From Paludibaculum fermentans_A (GTDB lineage Bacteria > Acidobacteriota > Terriglobia > Bryobacterales > Bryobacteraceae): a stretch of DNA of 64,000 nt. Where the stretch lies: the NCBI RefSeq assembly GCF_051172195.1, contig NZ_JBPJAQ010000003.1, positions 248,001 to 312,000 on the forward strand, written 5' to 3'. Both the position numbers and the translations under genes were made by a program. Shown here in pieces: positions 9,187 to 21,854 of this stretch (position 1 is its first letter; every line of letters starts with the position of its first letter). The notes beneath the pieces are model-generated. The model worked only from the letters and a program-made list of their open reading frames with translations, had not been told where the DNA came from and made no database searches.

Positions 9187-9751
9187 CGTAGGGCTCCTAA
9201 CACAAAGAACACATAAGTAGACCTGCCTGACATCGGCGGTTTCAGCGGTGCGCTTTATGCCTGTCTCCGCCGTATTTCCGGGATTTCGACCATCTTCAGA
9301 CATGGTGCCGACTTCATTCCGGTCGCCTGATCCTGACATTGAGGACTGATTTGTTGCGACTCCTCCGGCCGGCACGAAGGTGGCCTTTCGCGCCGACCAC
9401 GTGCACGGCTTCTCCCCCCAGAAGGTCTCGGCACCTCCTCTTCTCAGAGTCGGCAACCTGCCTCAGCTCTTCTCATGAGGGGGATTGTCGATCGGCACCA
9501 TGAGAATTGTTGCATCGGCGCTGGCAGAAGGAGATTCTGGAGCTAGGACAACGCCCCTTGTCCTGCTGATAATATCCAGTACAGGTCCGATGAGCCTAAA
9601 GGCGAGGCCGGGACGGATTGCCAAGTCGGAGTTCTCGGCAGGGTGCCTTGCTGATCTCATTCGGTGTCCCCAGCCGTTCGGTCAGGTTTTTGGCTAAGTT
9701 GTGCCTTTCATTCCGCCTAGATCGCAGTTGAAATCTTGACTGTGAGGAGTG
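9187..9751. other. Gene-free stretch
   Basis: About 565 bp between divergent genes. Several short ORFs on both strands, none with conserved pattern or signal peptide. A purine-rich GAGGAG at about 9744 may belong to the next gene. Confidence 0.4.
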
Positions 9752-10294
9752 ATGCCGCTATACCTGAAGTCGCGTCTGCCAGTTAGGCTGGCAATGCACT
9801 GCATGACCTTGACCCATTTCCAATTCGCCGCGATCGCTTCACTGCTCATTCTCTTCGGAGTCGAATCGCAGGCGCAGTATATTAGGGGTCCACGGGGTGG
9901 GTGTTACACGGTAACAAGGAGCGGCAACAAGCGATACGTCGACCGGTCAATGTGCGACCCTGCGCCGCCACAACACTCGGCCCGTAGGCCTCTGTCCGGC
10001 ACTGGAGGCTCCGAAGCGAGTATCTCATCCCCCTCAAGCAAGTACGTCCGAGGACCGCGTGGAGGATGTTACACTCTTGGCGCCGGCGGCCGAAAACGAT
10101 ATGTGGATCATTCCCTCTGTGAGGGCGCAGCTGAGGTCACCGGTCAGCCTCTTTCTGCTGGTGCCTCCGCGCTCCAGAGTAGGGAGGCTCACCCAAGGAC
10201 CTCATCGCGGTACATCCGCGGGCCTCGAGGCGGCTGCTACACGGTCTCGCCGAGTGGGAGGAAGCGCTACGTCGATAGGTCGATGTGTGACTAG
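9752..10294 (+). CDS. Secreted protein with three GPRGGCY repeats
   Basis: Up to 180 residues; the start is uncertain (GTG 9749, ATG 9752 or ATG 9794). A hydrophobic segment ending GVESQA looks like a signal peptide. The mature protein is three copies of a ~27-residue unit: [YI/YV]RGPRGGCYT....G.KRYVD.S[ML]C, at about residues 44-70, 91-117 and 154-180, separated by Ser/Pro/Ala-rich linkers. Each unit has two Cys, so disulfides are plausible. The unit resembles the short basic PBCV-type adaptor motif (GPRGG...GKK.Y); this is pattern recall, not a search. The last repeat ends exactly at the stop. Function unknown. Confidence 0.65.
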   Translation: MPLYLKSRLPVRLAMHCMTLTHFQFAAIASLLILFGVESQAQYIRGPRGGCYTVTRSGNKRYVDRSMCDPAPPQHSARRPLSGTGGSEASISSPSSKYVRGPRGGCYTLGAGGRKRYVDHSLCEGAAEVTGQPLSAGASALQSREAHPRTSSRYIRGPRGGCYTVSPSGRKRYVDRSMCD

Positions 10295-10706
10295 AGCACT
10301 TGAGGCCGAATCGTGCGTAAGCCATCCTGTTGCCGGGCGCAACAGAATGGCTCGAAGGGACCTATGGACCACTTAAGTTCTCCGGTGCTGAAACGTCGAA
10401 TATCTATCGTCACCATCGGAGGCACGCCGACAAAACGGATTTGAACGAGTCGCCGATCACCAGAATCGACCGCGCGGCGAAGCTATTGCCGGGTGACCGC
10501 TTCAATGCCTGGCACGCAGCTGTGTCATCGACTGCCTCGCGCAAAGCAAGTGCACGCCAGTCGGCCTGAATCTTCCAGTCGCCATTGAGCTGGATGCCTC
10601 GAGACAGTCCATTAAGTGCGGATTCTCACCAAGTCAGCCGATTGATTCCCTAACTATGGGAGTTCCTTCGCCGCGAACCGGCTCGGCGCTCCGATGAGTA
10701 TCATCA
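10295..10706. other. Gene-free stretch
   Basis: About 410 bp between the ends of two converging genes; nothing recognised beyond chance ORFs. Confidence 0.4.
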
Positions 10707-11522
10707 TCATTTATCGGACACATCCATTCCGAAACCGCTTTCTGCAAGGTGAAGACCAAGAGCTTGCTTACACGGCTGAGCCGCAGCGTATGAAGGAGCT
10801 CGTATGGGTACCCCATGAAGCTCGGCGTATTGACTGTCACGCAATCCGGGTGCCAGGATCACCTTGCAGCTATCGGGATCGACGGAAAGTAAATGTAAGT
10901 CGAAGAGCGTGTGAAGGTCCGCTCGGAGGAGAAGTCCATTTTGCACAGAGTTTGTGTGACGGCCGCGGTACGGCCGAATATGTGCCGCTTCCAGCACAGA
11001 TTCAACTTGGCATCCGGTGATCGCGCATCGGCGCTCATAGGCCGCCATCAAGGCGTTTCGAAAGTCCCCCCGACCTTGACGACGAACGATCAACGTCAGG
11101 GCCCTTCGTCTGGCATCCGTTGTGTCCAGAGGATCGAACTCGTCATCGATTTCTAATTGCCGTCGTGAATCATCGAGCAGCGAGCGAGTTTCACCGGAGA
11201 ACCAGACAGACCTAAACAAACGGCCTGAAGCTGATGACAGACGTCGAAGCTGGCGGAAGGATTGGCCAAAATCGGCCGGAAGGCGTACGGCACTGCCCAG
11301 AAATGAGATCTCACGGAGAACACCTGTTATGTCGATTTCTCTCAGTGGTTCTGCCGTTCCAGGTACGGTGGCAATATGATATTCGGCATCCCATGAAGTA
11401 GGCCAGTTAAGGCTCGCTTCCTCACGTGACATTATGCGGTCAACAACGAGCCGTGACACTAGAAAGAGTCGCCTTTGATGGATGGTGACGACCCAAACAA
11501 CGTCATTCTCGGCCAGTCGATT
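10707..11522 (-). pseudogene. EVE-like/HNH endonuclease, 3' part (split by IS66)
   Basis: This is the C-terminal part of a gene cut by the IS66 element. It carries an HNH nuclease signature: RCAITGCQVESVLEAAHIRP, then NGLLLRADLHTLFD. A GTG at 11459 opens a 250-residue frame, but the coding frame continues upstream to the target duplication and joins in frame to 13957-14597. Removing the element and one copy of the duplication restores a 482-codon frame. The part next to the junction (DVVWVVT, RRLFLVSRLVV) looks like an EVE-type beta-barrel core. Whether the fragment is still translated is unknown. Confidence 0.85.
11515..11522. repeat. 8-bp target site duplication, left copy
   Basis: AGTCGATT immediately outside the left IS66 end; the identical octamer flanks the right end. 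IS66 elements typically make 8-bp duplications. Confidence 0.95.
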
Positions 11523-11567
11523 GTAAGCGTCTCACCACCCCACCTTGACAAGCCCGCGGACGCGGGC

Positions 11568-13094
11568 CTATCTCCGCTTGGCAGCCCAAGCAATCGGTGT
11601 CAGTTCCGGCATCTTCTGGATGCTTACGTCGTTCAAGCCCGGTAGTACGGCAGCGAGGTATTCTCGGATCGGCACGCCCAGCCGCCTGCAGGTTTCTACC
11701 ACCGACAGAATCGCCGCCACCTTCGGCCCCGCCTTTGCGCTTCCCAGGTGGATCCAGTTCTTCCGGCCAAGGGCGATCGGCCGCATCGAATTCTCCGCCA
11801 GATTGGTGCTCAATTCCACAACCGGATGCTCCAGGAAACACACCAGTTTCGGCCACAGCCCCAGCGTGTACTTCGCCGCCTGGCCCAACTTGCTGGACGG
11901 CAATGCTGCTCCCATCGCCGACTCGACCGCCCCCTTGATCTTGTCCACCTGCGGACGCGCACGCCTCTGCCGCAACTCATTCCGCGCGGCCACGTCCAGG
12001 CCCTCGGCCCGCGCTTTCGCGTCAATCCCAAACAGTTCATCCATCAGCCGCACGATGCCCTCGGCGATGTGTTCGTCCGGGCTCAATTTGTGCGCTTCGT
12101 AGAATCCACGCCTCGAATGAGCCCAGCAACAGGCATGCACCATTTTCGGCCCGCCCACTTTTTCATAGGCAATGTAGCCGTCGGTTTGCAGAATACCTTC
12201 GTATTGCCCAAGGAATTGCTTCGGCCCTTCGCGCCCTCGCCCTAAACGGAAATCGAAGATGACTCCACCGCCCGGTTGACCGTACTGCCAAAGGTAGGCC
12301 TGATGGTTGTGCCCCCGGCCATCGTGCATCTGCACACCCACTGTCGTTTCGTCCGCTTGGATATAGCCGCCGGAAAGCACTTCCCGGCCCATTGCACCGA
12401 CGATGGGAATCAGGGATTCACCGACTCTCATCACCCATCCGTCGAGTGTTGCCCGTGTGAGATCCAGCCCTGTCTCGCGCTCCAGAATCACGCTCTGCCG
12501 GTACAAAGGAAGGTGATCACAATATTTTCCGACCACTGTGTCGATCACCACCCGGTCGCTAACCAACCCTTTGTCGATGATCCGCTCCGCCACCGGAGCC
12601 ATGGCCACTCCGCCCTGTGGGCAGTGGCGGCAGGCGCGCTTTTCGCGCTTCGTCACCGCCACGAAATACTTGGCCGGCTCCACGTCGAGCTGCTCGCTTG
12701 CGTCGTATCCGATTACGTCCATCACCTGCCCACAGTGGCCGCAATGACACCGCTCAGGAGCGCACGGAATAACCGTTTCCACTCGTGGCAGGTGGGCGGG
12801 CAACTCCTGCCGTCCTGGATGCTTCTTCTGGTAGCGTGGCCTTGCCGGCGCTTGCGGCGGCTGGCGCTGGCTCTCGGCCTGCACCTCCTCGCGGCTGACG
12901 CCCGGCTCCAGTTCCAATAGCTTCAACTGCGCATCGCTCAGCTTCTCGCTGGCCGGTCCATATTTCTTCAACCGCTCCAGCCGCAACTGTTCCTCGAGCG
13001 ACTGAATCCGCAGATTGGCCCACTGCAGCTTGCGCTTCAATTCGGCGACTTCGGGAGAGTCGGGAGCAGTGGGTGGGATGAATTCAATGCTCAC
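11568..13094 (-). CDS. tnpC: IS66 family transposase (TnpC)
   Basis: 508 residues. N-terminal leucine-zipper-like coiled coil (about 15-60), a Cys-rich zinc-binding region (CHCGHCG and CRHC, about 115-160), then the DDE catalytic core: QADETTV with the first Asp, LQTDGYIAYE with the second Asp, and NLAENSMRPIALGRKNW with the Glu. A C-terminal IS66 domain closes the protein. All catalytic residues are present, so it is predicted active. It binds the element ends and carries out strand transfer; TnpA and TnpB are required accessory proteins in studied IS66 members. Confidence 0.97.
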   Translation of the reverse strand: MSIEFIPPTAPDSPEVAELKRKLQWANLRIQSLEEQLRLERLKKYGPASEKLSDAQLKLLELEPGVSREEVQAESQRQPPQAPARPRYQKKHPGRQELPAHLPRVETVIPCAPERCHCGHCGQVMDVIGYDASEQLDVEPAKYFVAVTKREKRACRHCPQGGVAMAPVAERIIDKGLVSDRVVIDTVVGKYCDHLPLYRQSVILERETGLDLTRATLDGWVMRVGESLIPIVGAMGREVLSGGYIQADETTVGVQMHDGRGHNHQAYLWQYGQPGGGVIFDFRLGRGREGPKQFLGQYEGILQTDGYIAYEKVGGPKMVHACCWAHSRRGFYEAHKLSPDEHIAEGIVRLMDELFGIDAKARAEGLDVAARNELRQRRARPQVDKIKGAVESAMGAALPSSKLGQAAKYTLGLWPKLVCFLEHPVVELSTNLAENSMRPIALGRKNWIHLGSAKAGPKVAAILSVVETCRRLGVPIREYLAAVLPGLNDVSIQKMPELTPIAWAAKRR

Positions 13095-13108
13095 GGGGAA
13101 TAAACCAA

Positions 13109-13543
13109 TTATACCTGCTTATGGTTGATTGTGTCGTAATTGCTGTCAATATTGCGTGGGTTCTGCCGCTCAACGCCGTCATCCGGGACCATCTTTCGGA
13201 ACCAGGCGCGGCGGCGGCTGCCGGCCAGGTCGATCCCACCCAGCAAGAGGGCCAGTTCCTCGGAGCTCAACACCACCTTGACCTCATTGCCATCGGCGGC
13301 GGGCCACCAAAACCGACCTTTCTCCAGGCGTTTCGTGCAAACCCAAAGCCCGCTGCCGTCCCAGATGAGAAGCTTCAGGCGGTTCCGTTGCGCATTCGAG
13401 AACAGGAAGACGTGGCCGCTCAAGGGCTCCAACTGGAGCCGGTCGCGCACGAGTCCGAAGAGTCCTTCGAAGCCCTTGCGCATATCGGTCGCGCCGGCGG
13501 CAAGATAGATGCGGGTGGCCGGACCCCAGGAAAACATGCTCAA
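13109..13543 (-). CDS. tnpB: IS66 Orf2-like accessory protein (TnpB)
   Basis: 144 residues with the family hallmarks TDMRKGFEGL, GHVFLFSNAQRNRLKLLIWD, GLWVCTKRLEKGRFWWP and ELALLLGGID. TnpB is needed for IS66 transposition, though its biochemical role is unclear. It overlaps tnpA by 4 bp, consistent with translational coupling, and lies 14 bp before tnpC. Confidence 0.95.
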   Translation of the reverse strand: MSMFSWGPATRIYLAAGATDMRKGFEGLFGLVRDRLQLEPLSGHVFLFSNAQRNRLKLLIWDGSGLWVCTKRLEKGRFWWPAADGNEVKVVLSSEELALLLGGIDLAGSRRRAWFRKMVPDDGVERQNPRNIDSNYDTINHKQV

Positions 13544-13899
13544 TTGAGCTCCAGTGCCTGCAGTAATTGGCGCAGGGTCTGAGCATCGAAGCCGATGCCA
13601 ATCTCGATGCGCCGGCCCGCGGCCAGGGCGATCGCCAGGCCGCTGCCGTTGCGCTGGCAGCGAGACTGGCTAGGCTCGGCGACTTCCACAGCGACCAAGC
13701 GGCAGTTGGGTGCCGATGAGGAACGAGGATCATTGCGTTGCCGCTCGCGATACCGGCCGAACGTCGACAGACTCATGTGATGGAGTTGGCAGAACTCCCG
13801 TTGAGTAAGCCCACTGGATTCAAACTCGGCCAGTAACTGATCCGCCTCCGCCCGCGTCCGGCGACGCCGCAACTTTCCATTCCATCGCTGTTCATGCAT
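13540..13899 (-). CDS. tnpA: IS66 accessory protein (TnpA), HTH
   Basis: 119 residues. The N-terminal part has a helix-turn-helix pattern (LLAEFESSGLTQREFCQLHH, then STFGRYRER), typical of IS66 TnpA and of IS3-type OrfA proteins; the C-terminal part ends in a short hydrophobic beta-hairpin (LVAVEVAE, LAIALAAGRRIEIGIGFD). First gene of the element's operon; it ends inside tnpB. Confidence 0.92.
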   Translation of the reverse strand: MHEQRWNGKLRRRRTRAEADQLLAEFESSGLTQREFCQLHHMSLSTFGRYRERQRNDPRSSSAPNCRLVAVEVAEPSQSRCQRNGSGLAIALAAGRRIEIGIGFDAQTLRQLLQALELN

Positions 13900-13956
13900 G
13901 AGCCCACTGAATCATGCTCAGCAACTTGGGGATAGATGGGATGCTGAGACGCTTAC

Positions 13957-13964
13957 AGTCGATT
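13957..13964. repeat. 8-bp target site duplication, right copy
   Basis: AGTCGATT, identical to the copy at 11515-11522. Confidence 0.95.
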
Positions 13965-14597
13965 GAAATGGGAGCTTCCAGCATGCTCTATCGGCGTGCC
14001 TCTGGCCATACTCTCAAAAGTGTCGTACTTCCACGAAGTAACATATTCTGTGCGGCACATGGATTCTGGTTCCGGCAATGAGACGAATGCCCATTTTGTG
14101 CGATCAATGCCCGCCAGTGGGTCTACTCCTCGGGAACAAAGGAGGGATTTCGCCCATTCCCCCAGTGCCGCCATCATTGCCTCGTCGGGCTGGAATCTGG
14201 CGTTAAGGCACTTCTCTATCGCAAGCCTTGTCCGGTTGCCGTCGAAACTGGCGCCTACGTGCAGGTCTTTGCGAGCTGCCTCGTAGCGAGGCAGTGTCAT
14301 TCTTCCTAGCCCAACAAACTTGGATGGGCCGAACGATCCTGAAACCGGATCAAACACCCAGTAGCGCGTCCCAGTGAGAAGACTGCGCACAGTTTCGGCA
14401 TGCTGTGATGCTTGCGCCGCGAAGCCATACATCGACGTTCGAATCTCGTCGGCCGAAGTGACGAGTGAGAGTTCCGTGCCCATTGAAGGAAGTTGAATCA
14501 TATCGTTTGCGCTGCGCCAACCCCATTTTAGGGCATGCGCACGCGTGGACCTGAGGCTTGAGTGAAATGGCGAGAACTGATCGATAGGGAGGGGCAA
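13957..14597 (-). pseudogene. EVE-like/HNH endonuclease, 5' part (split by IS66)
   Basis: N-terminal ~214 codons of the interrupted gene. The frame now ends at a TAA supplied by the right IS66 terminal repeat (13953-13955). The start is uncertain: TTG 14597, or one of the ATGs about 32 and 38 codons later. An N-terminal domain contains TRYWVFDPVSGSFGPSKFVG and is followed by a linker with CRTEYVTSWKYDTFESM. Joined to the 3' part it gives one protein with N-domain, EVE-like domain and HNH nuclease, probably a modification-dependent restriction enzyme now inactivated. Confidence 0.8.
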
Positions 14598-14980
14598 TGC
14601 GGTCCGATTGCGGCTACTTACTGCTGGGCACGTATCAATGTATCAACGATTGACGGGCGACAGTTAGAACTCCCGGCCTCCTCTCGGAACTGACGCCGTC
14701 GAATGCCCGGGTGCCGGCAACCAAGCCTACTGATTATAGTCGTCAAACTCACGCTCTCCGAAGTGTCCACATATTCGCCAATTGGAGAAGTGTTTCAATC
14801 GCCCTGGTGGACACTTCGGGCTGGACGGTCGGGTCCAGATGTTTAAGTAACGCCGGGCTTCGGCGAAGGCATAGTGGCAATGGGAGTAGCCCGCACCGAG
14901 TCGCGAAATGCCTATCGAGCCGCCGTTTGAAGTGGTCTTGCCTGCCTCTTCGCACACGATTGGAGTCCCGCTACGACGAG
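14598..14980. other. Gene-free stretch downstream of ppdK
   Basis: About 380 bp between the ppdK stop and the interrupted endonuclease gene; both lie on the minus strand. Small frames show no protein-like pattern and no clear terminator was found. Confidence 0.4.
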
Positions 14981-18264
<3,284 letters not shown>

Positions 18265-18268
<4 letters not shown>

Positions 18269-19107
18269 GAGTTATCTCCCAGATTGATCTGCAAATTTGG
18301 GAAGTACGCACTGAGTAGCTCATAATCTAGGCGAGCCGATCTCGCGACAGGCCCGTTCGCTGCAGCACCATACCGAAAGCGCGGCGAAACCACAACACTC
18401 TTAAACATACTACTCTTTACGGATTTAGCAATTTGAGCTTCAATAAACTCATCTGAAAACTTATCCCCTTGTGAAGTTAAAAGGACTCTAGCAAGGCATT
18501 TGAGACTGACATCCGTAAGCTGCTGCATATCGCGGATGTGTTTTACAACGGCAAGATGGGCCACGGTCGATCGAACTGCCCGGGTACCAGGTGGAACGTG
18601 AACAGAAACAGCCGCTCCATTCTGGGAAAAGTATACAAAAGAATTTCTCTCAAGAAATGAGACGACATTGGCGATCATATTCATGTGAATATAGACGCAG
18701 CACGGTCCATATGAAAAAACACCATCGGTCCCAAGATTCAACGCCCCAAATACTAAGCTCTCGCCGTCGGTCCCAAAAACAATATTGTCAATTCCCTTCC
18801 GCTTTGAGTGCCATTCTCTGGGGTATTTCTCAAGGAGCTGCGCCTGGATGAGGTCATGCAGGTTTGCATATCGCAAGCGCTCTGATTGAAGCATCGATAT
18901 CAGCACTCCAGGCTCCATATTAATAGAAACGCCTGTTTTTTTCTTAATCAGTTCTACGACCCCCGAAAGTCTAATCCACAGAGCGGGGTCTGTGCATTCG
19001 ATTTGCTCTCGACACCGCTCGAAACGTGCCGTGAGATGGGGCTCATCATCCATCGCCAAGGCAATATTGGACGGCGTGTTGGTTCGCTTACGACGAGGAG
19101 TGGGCAT
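18265..19107 (-). CDS. Unrecognised protein in an AT-rich segment, coupled to the ppdK fusion
   Basis: 280 residues, basic N-terminus (PTPRRKRTN), no signal peptide or membrane helix. A helical first half is followed by an alpha-beta region with GALNLGTDGVFSYGPCCVYI and NSFVYFSQNG. This faintly recalls the GALN...YG...I/L...SF pattern of some ADP-ribosyltransferase-like (DUF3626) proteins, but the match is too weak for a call. Codon use is clearly AT-richer than the window average. It overlaps the start of the ppdK fusion by 4 bp (ATGA), so the two are translationally coupled. Probably horizontally acquired. Confidence 0.6.
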
Positions 19108-19719
19108 CGCTATCGTCTTAGCATATCGCGCATCAACCTGCGCGCATCGTCATACACATCACCTTGCAGAGGAGGCGCTTCGCACTTCGGAGGCTAGCAT
19201 TGCAGTAGATTGATTCGTTGCTGTGCTATCCCAGCTGTATTGACAGTATAGCCCCTCGGGAGATTTGGCCTTGTGGGAATTGGCTCTGCCAAAGCGTAAT
19301 GACTCGGTGTGCCACGAGTTGAGCGAGCATCAATTTTGAGTGACGGTTTGACCCGGGCCGTGTGACTTCTGCGCATTGTGTCCGTGGATTGTGGATCTTA
19401 CTGGACTCCAGCCGGTACGAGGCCGGTGCACACTGAGGTAATGCCTGGGCATTGCGAATGCTCGGAGAGCAGTGCTCCTCGAGGGATTGAAGAAGCAATC
19501 ACCATCGGGTGTCTGGGGGTGCGGTCAGCGGATTTGATCGGCTCTGTCAATCGTCTCCTTCGGAACCTCATGCTTGCCTTTCCGTGTGCCGATAAGAGCG
19601 GCAGGACCTGCCGGTGTGAACAGGCTGACAGCGAGCCGGCACGGCTCTCGAGACATCACTTCAGTACCACGACTGCGGTGATCGAGCAACGTATGATATC
19701 GGACGCATCAATTGAGCCC
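19108..19719. other. Gene-free stretch
   Basis: About 610 bp between divergent genes; short ORFs on both strands lack conserved pattern. No terminator or structured RNA seen. Confidence 0.4.
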
Positions 19720-20432
19720 ATGAATTCCACCTTGCAGGAGGTCTATGCAAGAGCTTGGGATGAACTAAGTGGCTTGCGAAACTAAAAGAAGGGGTCTCTT
19801 GGCCCCACCTGATCAAGGTGCCTCAGGCGTATGGCGGCACGGGTAAACGGTTGTTGATTGTCGGCCAGCAGACGTTCGGCTGGTCGAGCGATGTCGACAA
19901 ACGCGCGAGTGATCCAATCGAGTGGCTAATGGACAACTATGATCGGTTCGCCCTCGGCCGCGAATACTGGGCCAGCCCGTTTTGGCAGGCCGCTCACCAG
20001 TTGAACGAGAAACTTAATCCTGAGTCTTCAGCGGCTTCCTTTCTGTGGTCCAACCTGATCAAGGTCGATCAAGATGGCGAACGGCCCACTCAAGAAGTAG
20101 AAGAGGCCGTCTGTGCCCTTCGATTGCTGCCCACCGAGATTGAGATTGTTTGTCCCGATGTGGTCGTGTTCTTCACCGGCCCGAGGTACGACGACCGGTT
20201 GCGCGCATCGTTCGATCTGTTGAGACTGGTTGAAACCGACAAAACGTTCTCGCGAGTAATTCATCCGGCACTCCCGCACCACTCATACAGAACACCGCAC
20301 CCCAAGTACTTGCGACTCTCAAAACAGTCGGACACCCTGACAAGACTGGCCGATCGAGCAAACCAGGTGGGACCGCAAGATAGCCGACTCTGCTGCCGGG
20401 GTCTCAAGGACCTCGTCAGGTTCACCAGGTGA
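19720..20432 (+). pseudogene. Uracil-DNA-glycosylase-fold-like protein, apparently frameshifted
   Basis: A frame starting at ATG 19720 (MNSTLQEVYARAWDELSGLR) hits a stop at 19785. A second frame, open from about 19776, continues in protein-like fashion (KLKEGVSWPHLIKVPQAYGG) into RLLIVGQQTFGW, then PDVVVFFTGPRYDD and HPALPHHSYRTPHPKYLR. The order of a glycine motif, a central VVV strand and a late HP motif is UDG-superfamily-like; the catalytic assignment is unsure. A single-base slip near 19,780 would join the two parts. A shorter gene starting at GTG 19818 (204 residues) remains possible. Confidence 0.5.
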
Positions 20433-21008
20433 TCGCCCACCGCGACAAGGAGTGTACATTTACCTGGCACGCGTGGCAGATGGCGAGCGCAATAAAACCT
20501 GGCTCGAATTCGCCACAGCTCGAGAGACCAATCTGCTGGCGGGACAAGGATCAGATTAGATGGGGCTTAATGCCAATCTCTAAGCGGTGACAAGGATCGA
20601 TGAAATGGACAGGCGATTGTCCAGTGACCCCCAGAATCCGTGGTGAAACCGACACCATCCGGAGGGAACGTAATGACATATATATGTATATACGGTAGGG
20701 CGGTTGCAGGTCGAGCCGAGGCCCAGACCGCTGGAACAGCCCAGGGATGCTCATTTGTCACGGTGGGTTGCCGCGCCGAGCGCACCGATGCCCTTATCTG
20801 GCATCCCTGTGATCTTCTCGGTCGTGAATCCCGGTAGATCTGGGCACGGTTGTTTCTCGGAAACGGCTAGGTTATCAGGCGAGTGCGCTGCTCCCTCTCC
20901 CCAAAAGGTCCGCCAAATTGCTCCACAGCCGGCCTTGCTGGTTGAACCAACGGTGGGGTGGGGCTCTCCTGGCGGCCGGGTGAGGCCTGCTCGTTGAGTT
21001 GCACACGA
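20433..21008. other. Gene-free stretch
   Basis: About 575 bp with no convincing gene. An AT-rich alternating tract (acatatatatgtatatac, about 20,672-20,690) stands out in otherwise GC-rich DNA; its role is unclear. Confidence 0.4.
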
Positions 21009-21854
21009 CTACACGAAGTGTCGTCCGTACTTGAGTCGTATCCAACAGTGGGACGCCAAAGTGCGGTGTCGAACCCGCATGCGGTCTTCATCGTCCCGTC
21101 CCTGGAGAAGTTGCAGTAGAAACTCAGCAAACTTCCGAGCAGTGCAGTTCAGCTCAAGGTCGGCTGCCGGGACAGTGATGGCCTCACAAAACGCAATCCG
21201 GAATTGGATCGGAGACAAGATACTTGGCGATCCGAATGCGAGCCACGCTGCAACGCGAGCGAATCGCCTAGGCGAGGCGCCAGCGACGAGGCGTCTGTAG
21301 TCCCGGCGAATCTCCGCCCTCTCCGCCAGTCCAAGCCCTTGAGATTGAAGAGTTTCATCACCGAGTTTCCGCCATCTTTCCCGTCGTGCCATGTCGAGAG
21401 CAGCGGATCTCGGTGCGTTGTCCTGTCCACCTGATTGCCCGATGTTTGACCCCGCCCGAGTGGGCGCCCTGGCTCCATCCCTCCGAGCTTGCCAGTCGGA
21501 TGCTCCGATTCGACCTGATTGCGGACCCCGGTCCCAATCGGCACCACCCATATGGGACCTCTTTCCTTCTTCATGCGATGGGTTGAATCGTGAGTGGATG
21601 ACGGGTGCCGGATCACCAGTGCCTTCATCTTCGAGCCCCTTTATTCTCTTTCGGTGATCGTTGGAGTTGTGCGCTGGCTCTGGACTCTGCGGGGTTTGCC
21701 CCACCTCACCCCTCAGGTTCGGCCGCGGCCTGGAAATCTCAGTGCCGGTCTTTCGTTCTCTCGATTGCCGCTGCTCCTGCTGGGAGCCCTTGTCGAAACC
21801 ACCTGATTTCGACAGGGCTGGTTTGGGTATGAGAAACAGTTGTCTTTCCTTCAT
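21009..21854 (-). CDS. Hypothetical protein coupled to the serine recombinase
   Basis: 281 residues. The first ~150 are polar, Gly/Arg/Ser-rich and likely disordered; the last ~125 look folded and helical (RRERWRKLGDETLQSQGLGL, later LNCTARKFAEFLLQLLQG). Its ATG overlaps the recombinase stop (TAATG), so translation is probably coupled. It may be an accessory factor of the recombinase or cargo of the mobile unit; no family recognised. Confidence 0.5.
   Translation of the reverse strand: MKERQLFLIPKPALSKSGGFDKGSQQEQRQSRERKTGTEISRPRPNLRGEVGQTPQSPEPAHNSNDHRKRIKGLEDEGTGDPAPVIHSRFNPSHEEGKRSHMGGADWDRGPQSGRIGASDWQARRDGARAPTRAGSNIGQSGGQDNAPRSAALDMARRERWRKLGDETLQSQGLGLAERAEIRRDYRRLVAGASPRRFARVAAWLAFGSPSILSPIQFRIAFCEAITVPAADLELNCTARKFAEFLLQLLQGRDDEDRMRVRHRTLASHCWIRLKYGRHFV

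Larger units (their letters stand above)
11523..13956 (-). mobile_element. Complete IS66-family insertion sequence (2434 bp)
   Basis: Bounded by imperfect inverted repeats: left GTAAGCGTCTCACCACCCCA (11523-11542), right end the complement of GTAAGCGTCTCAGCATCCCA (13937-13956); 12 of the first 12 and about 18 of 20 bases match. Identical 8-bp AGTCGATT duplications flank it. It contains the three-gene IS66 set (tnpA, tnpB, tnpC), all intact on the minus strand. Identical target duplications and intact genes point to recent insertion. The target is an EVE-like/HNH endonuclease gene. Confidence 0.97.
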
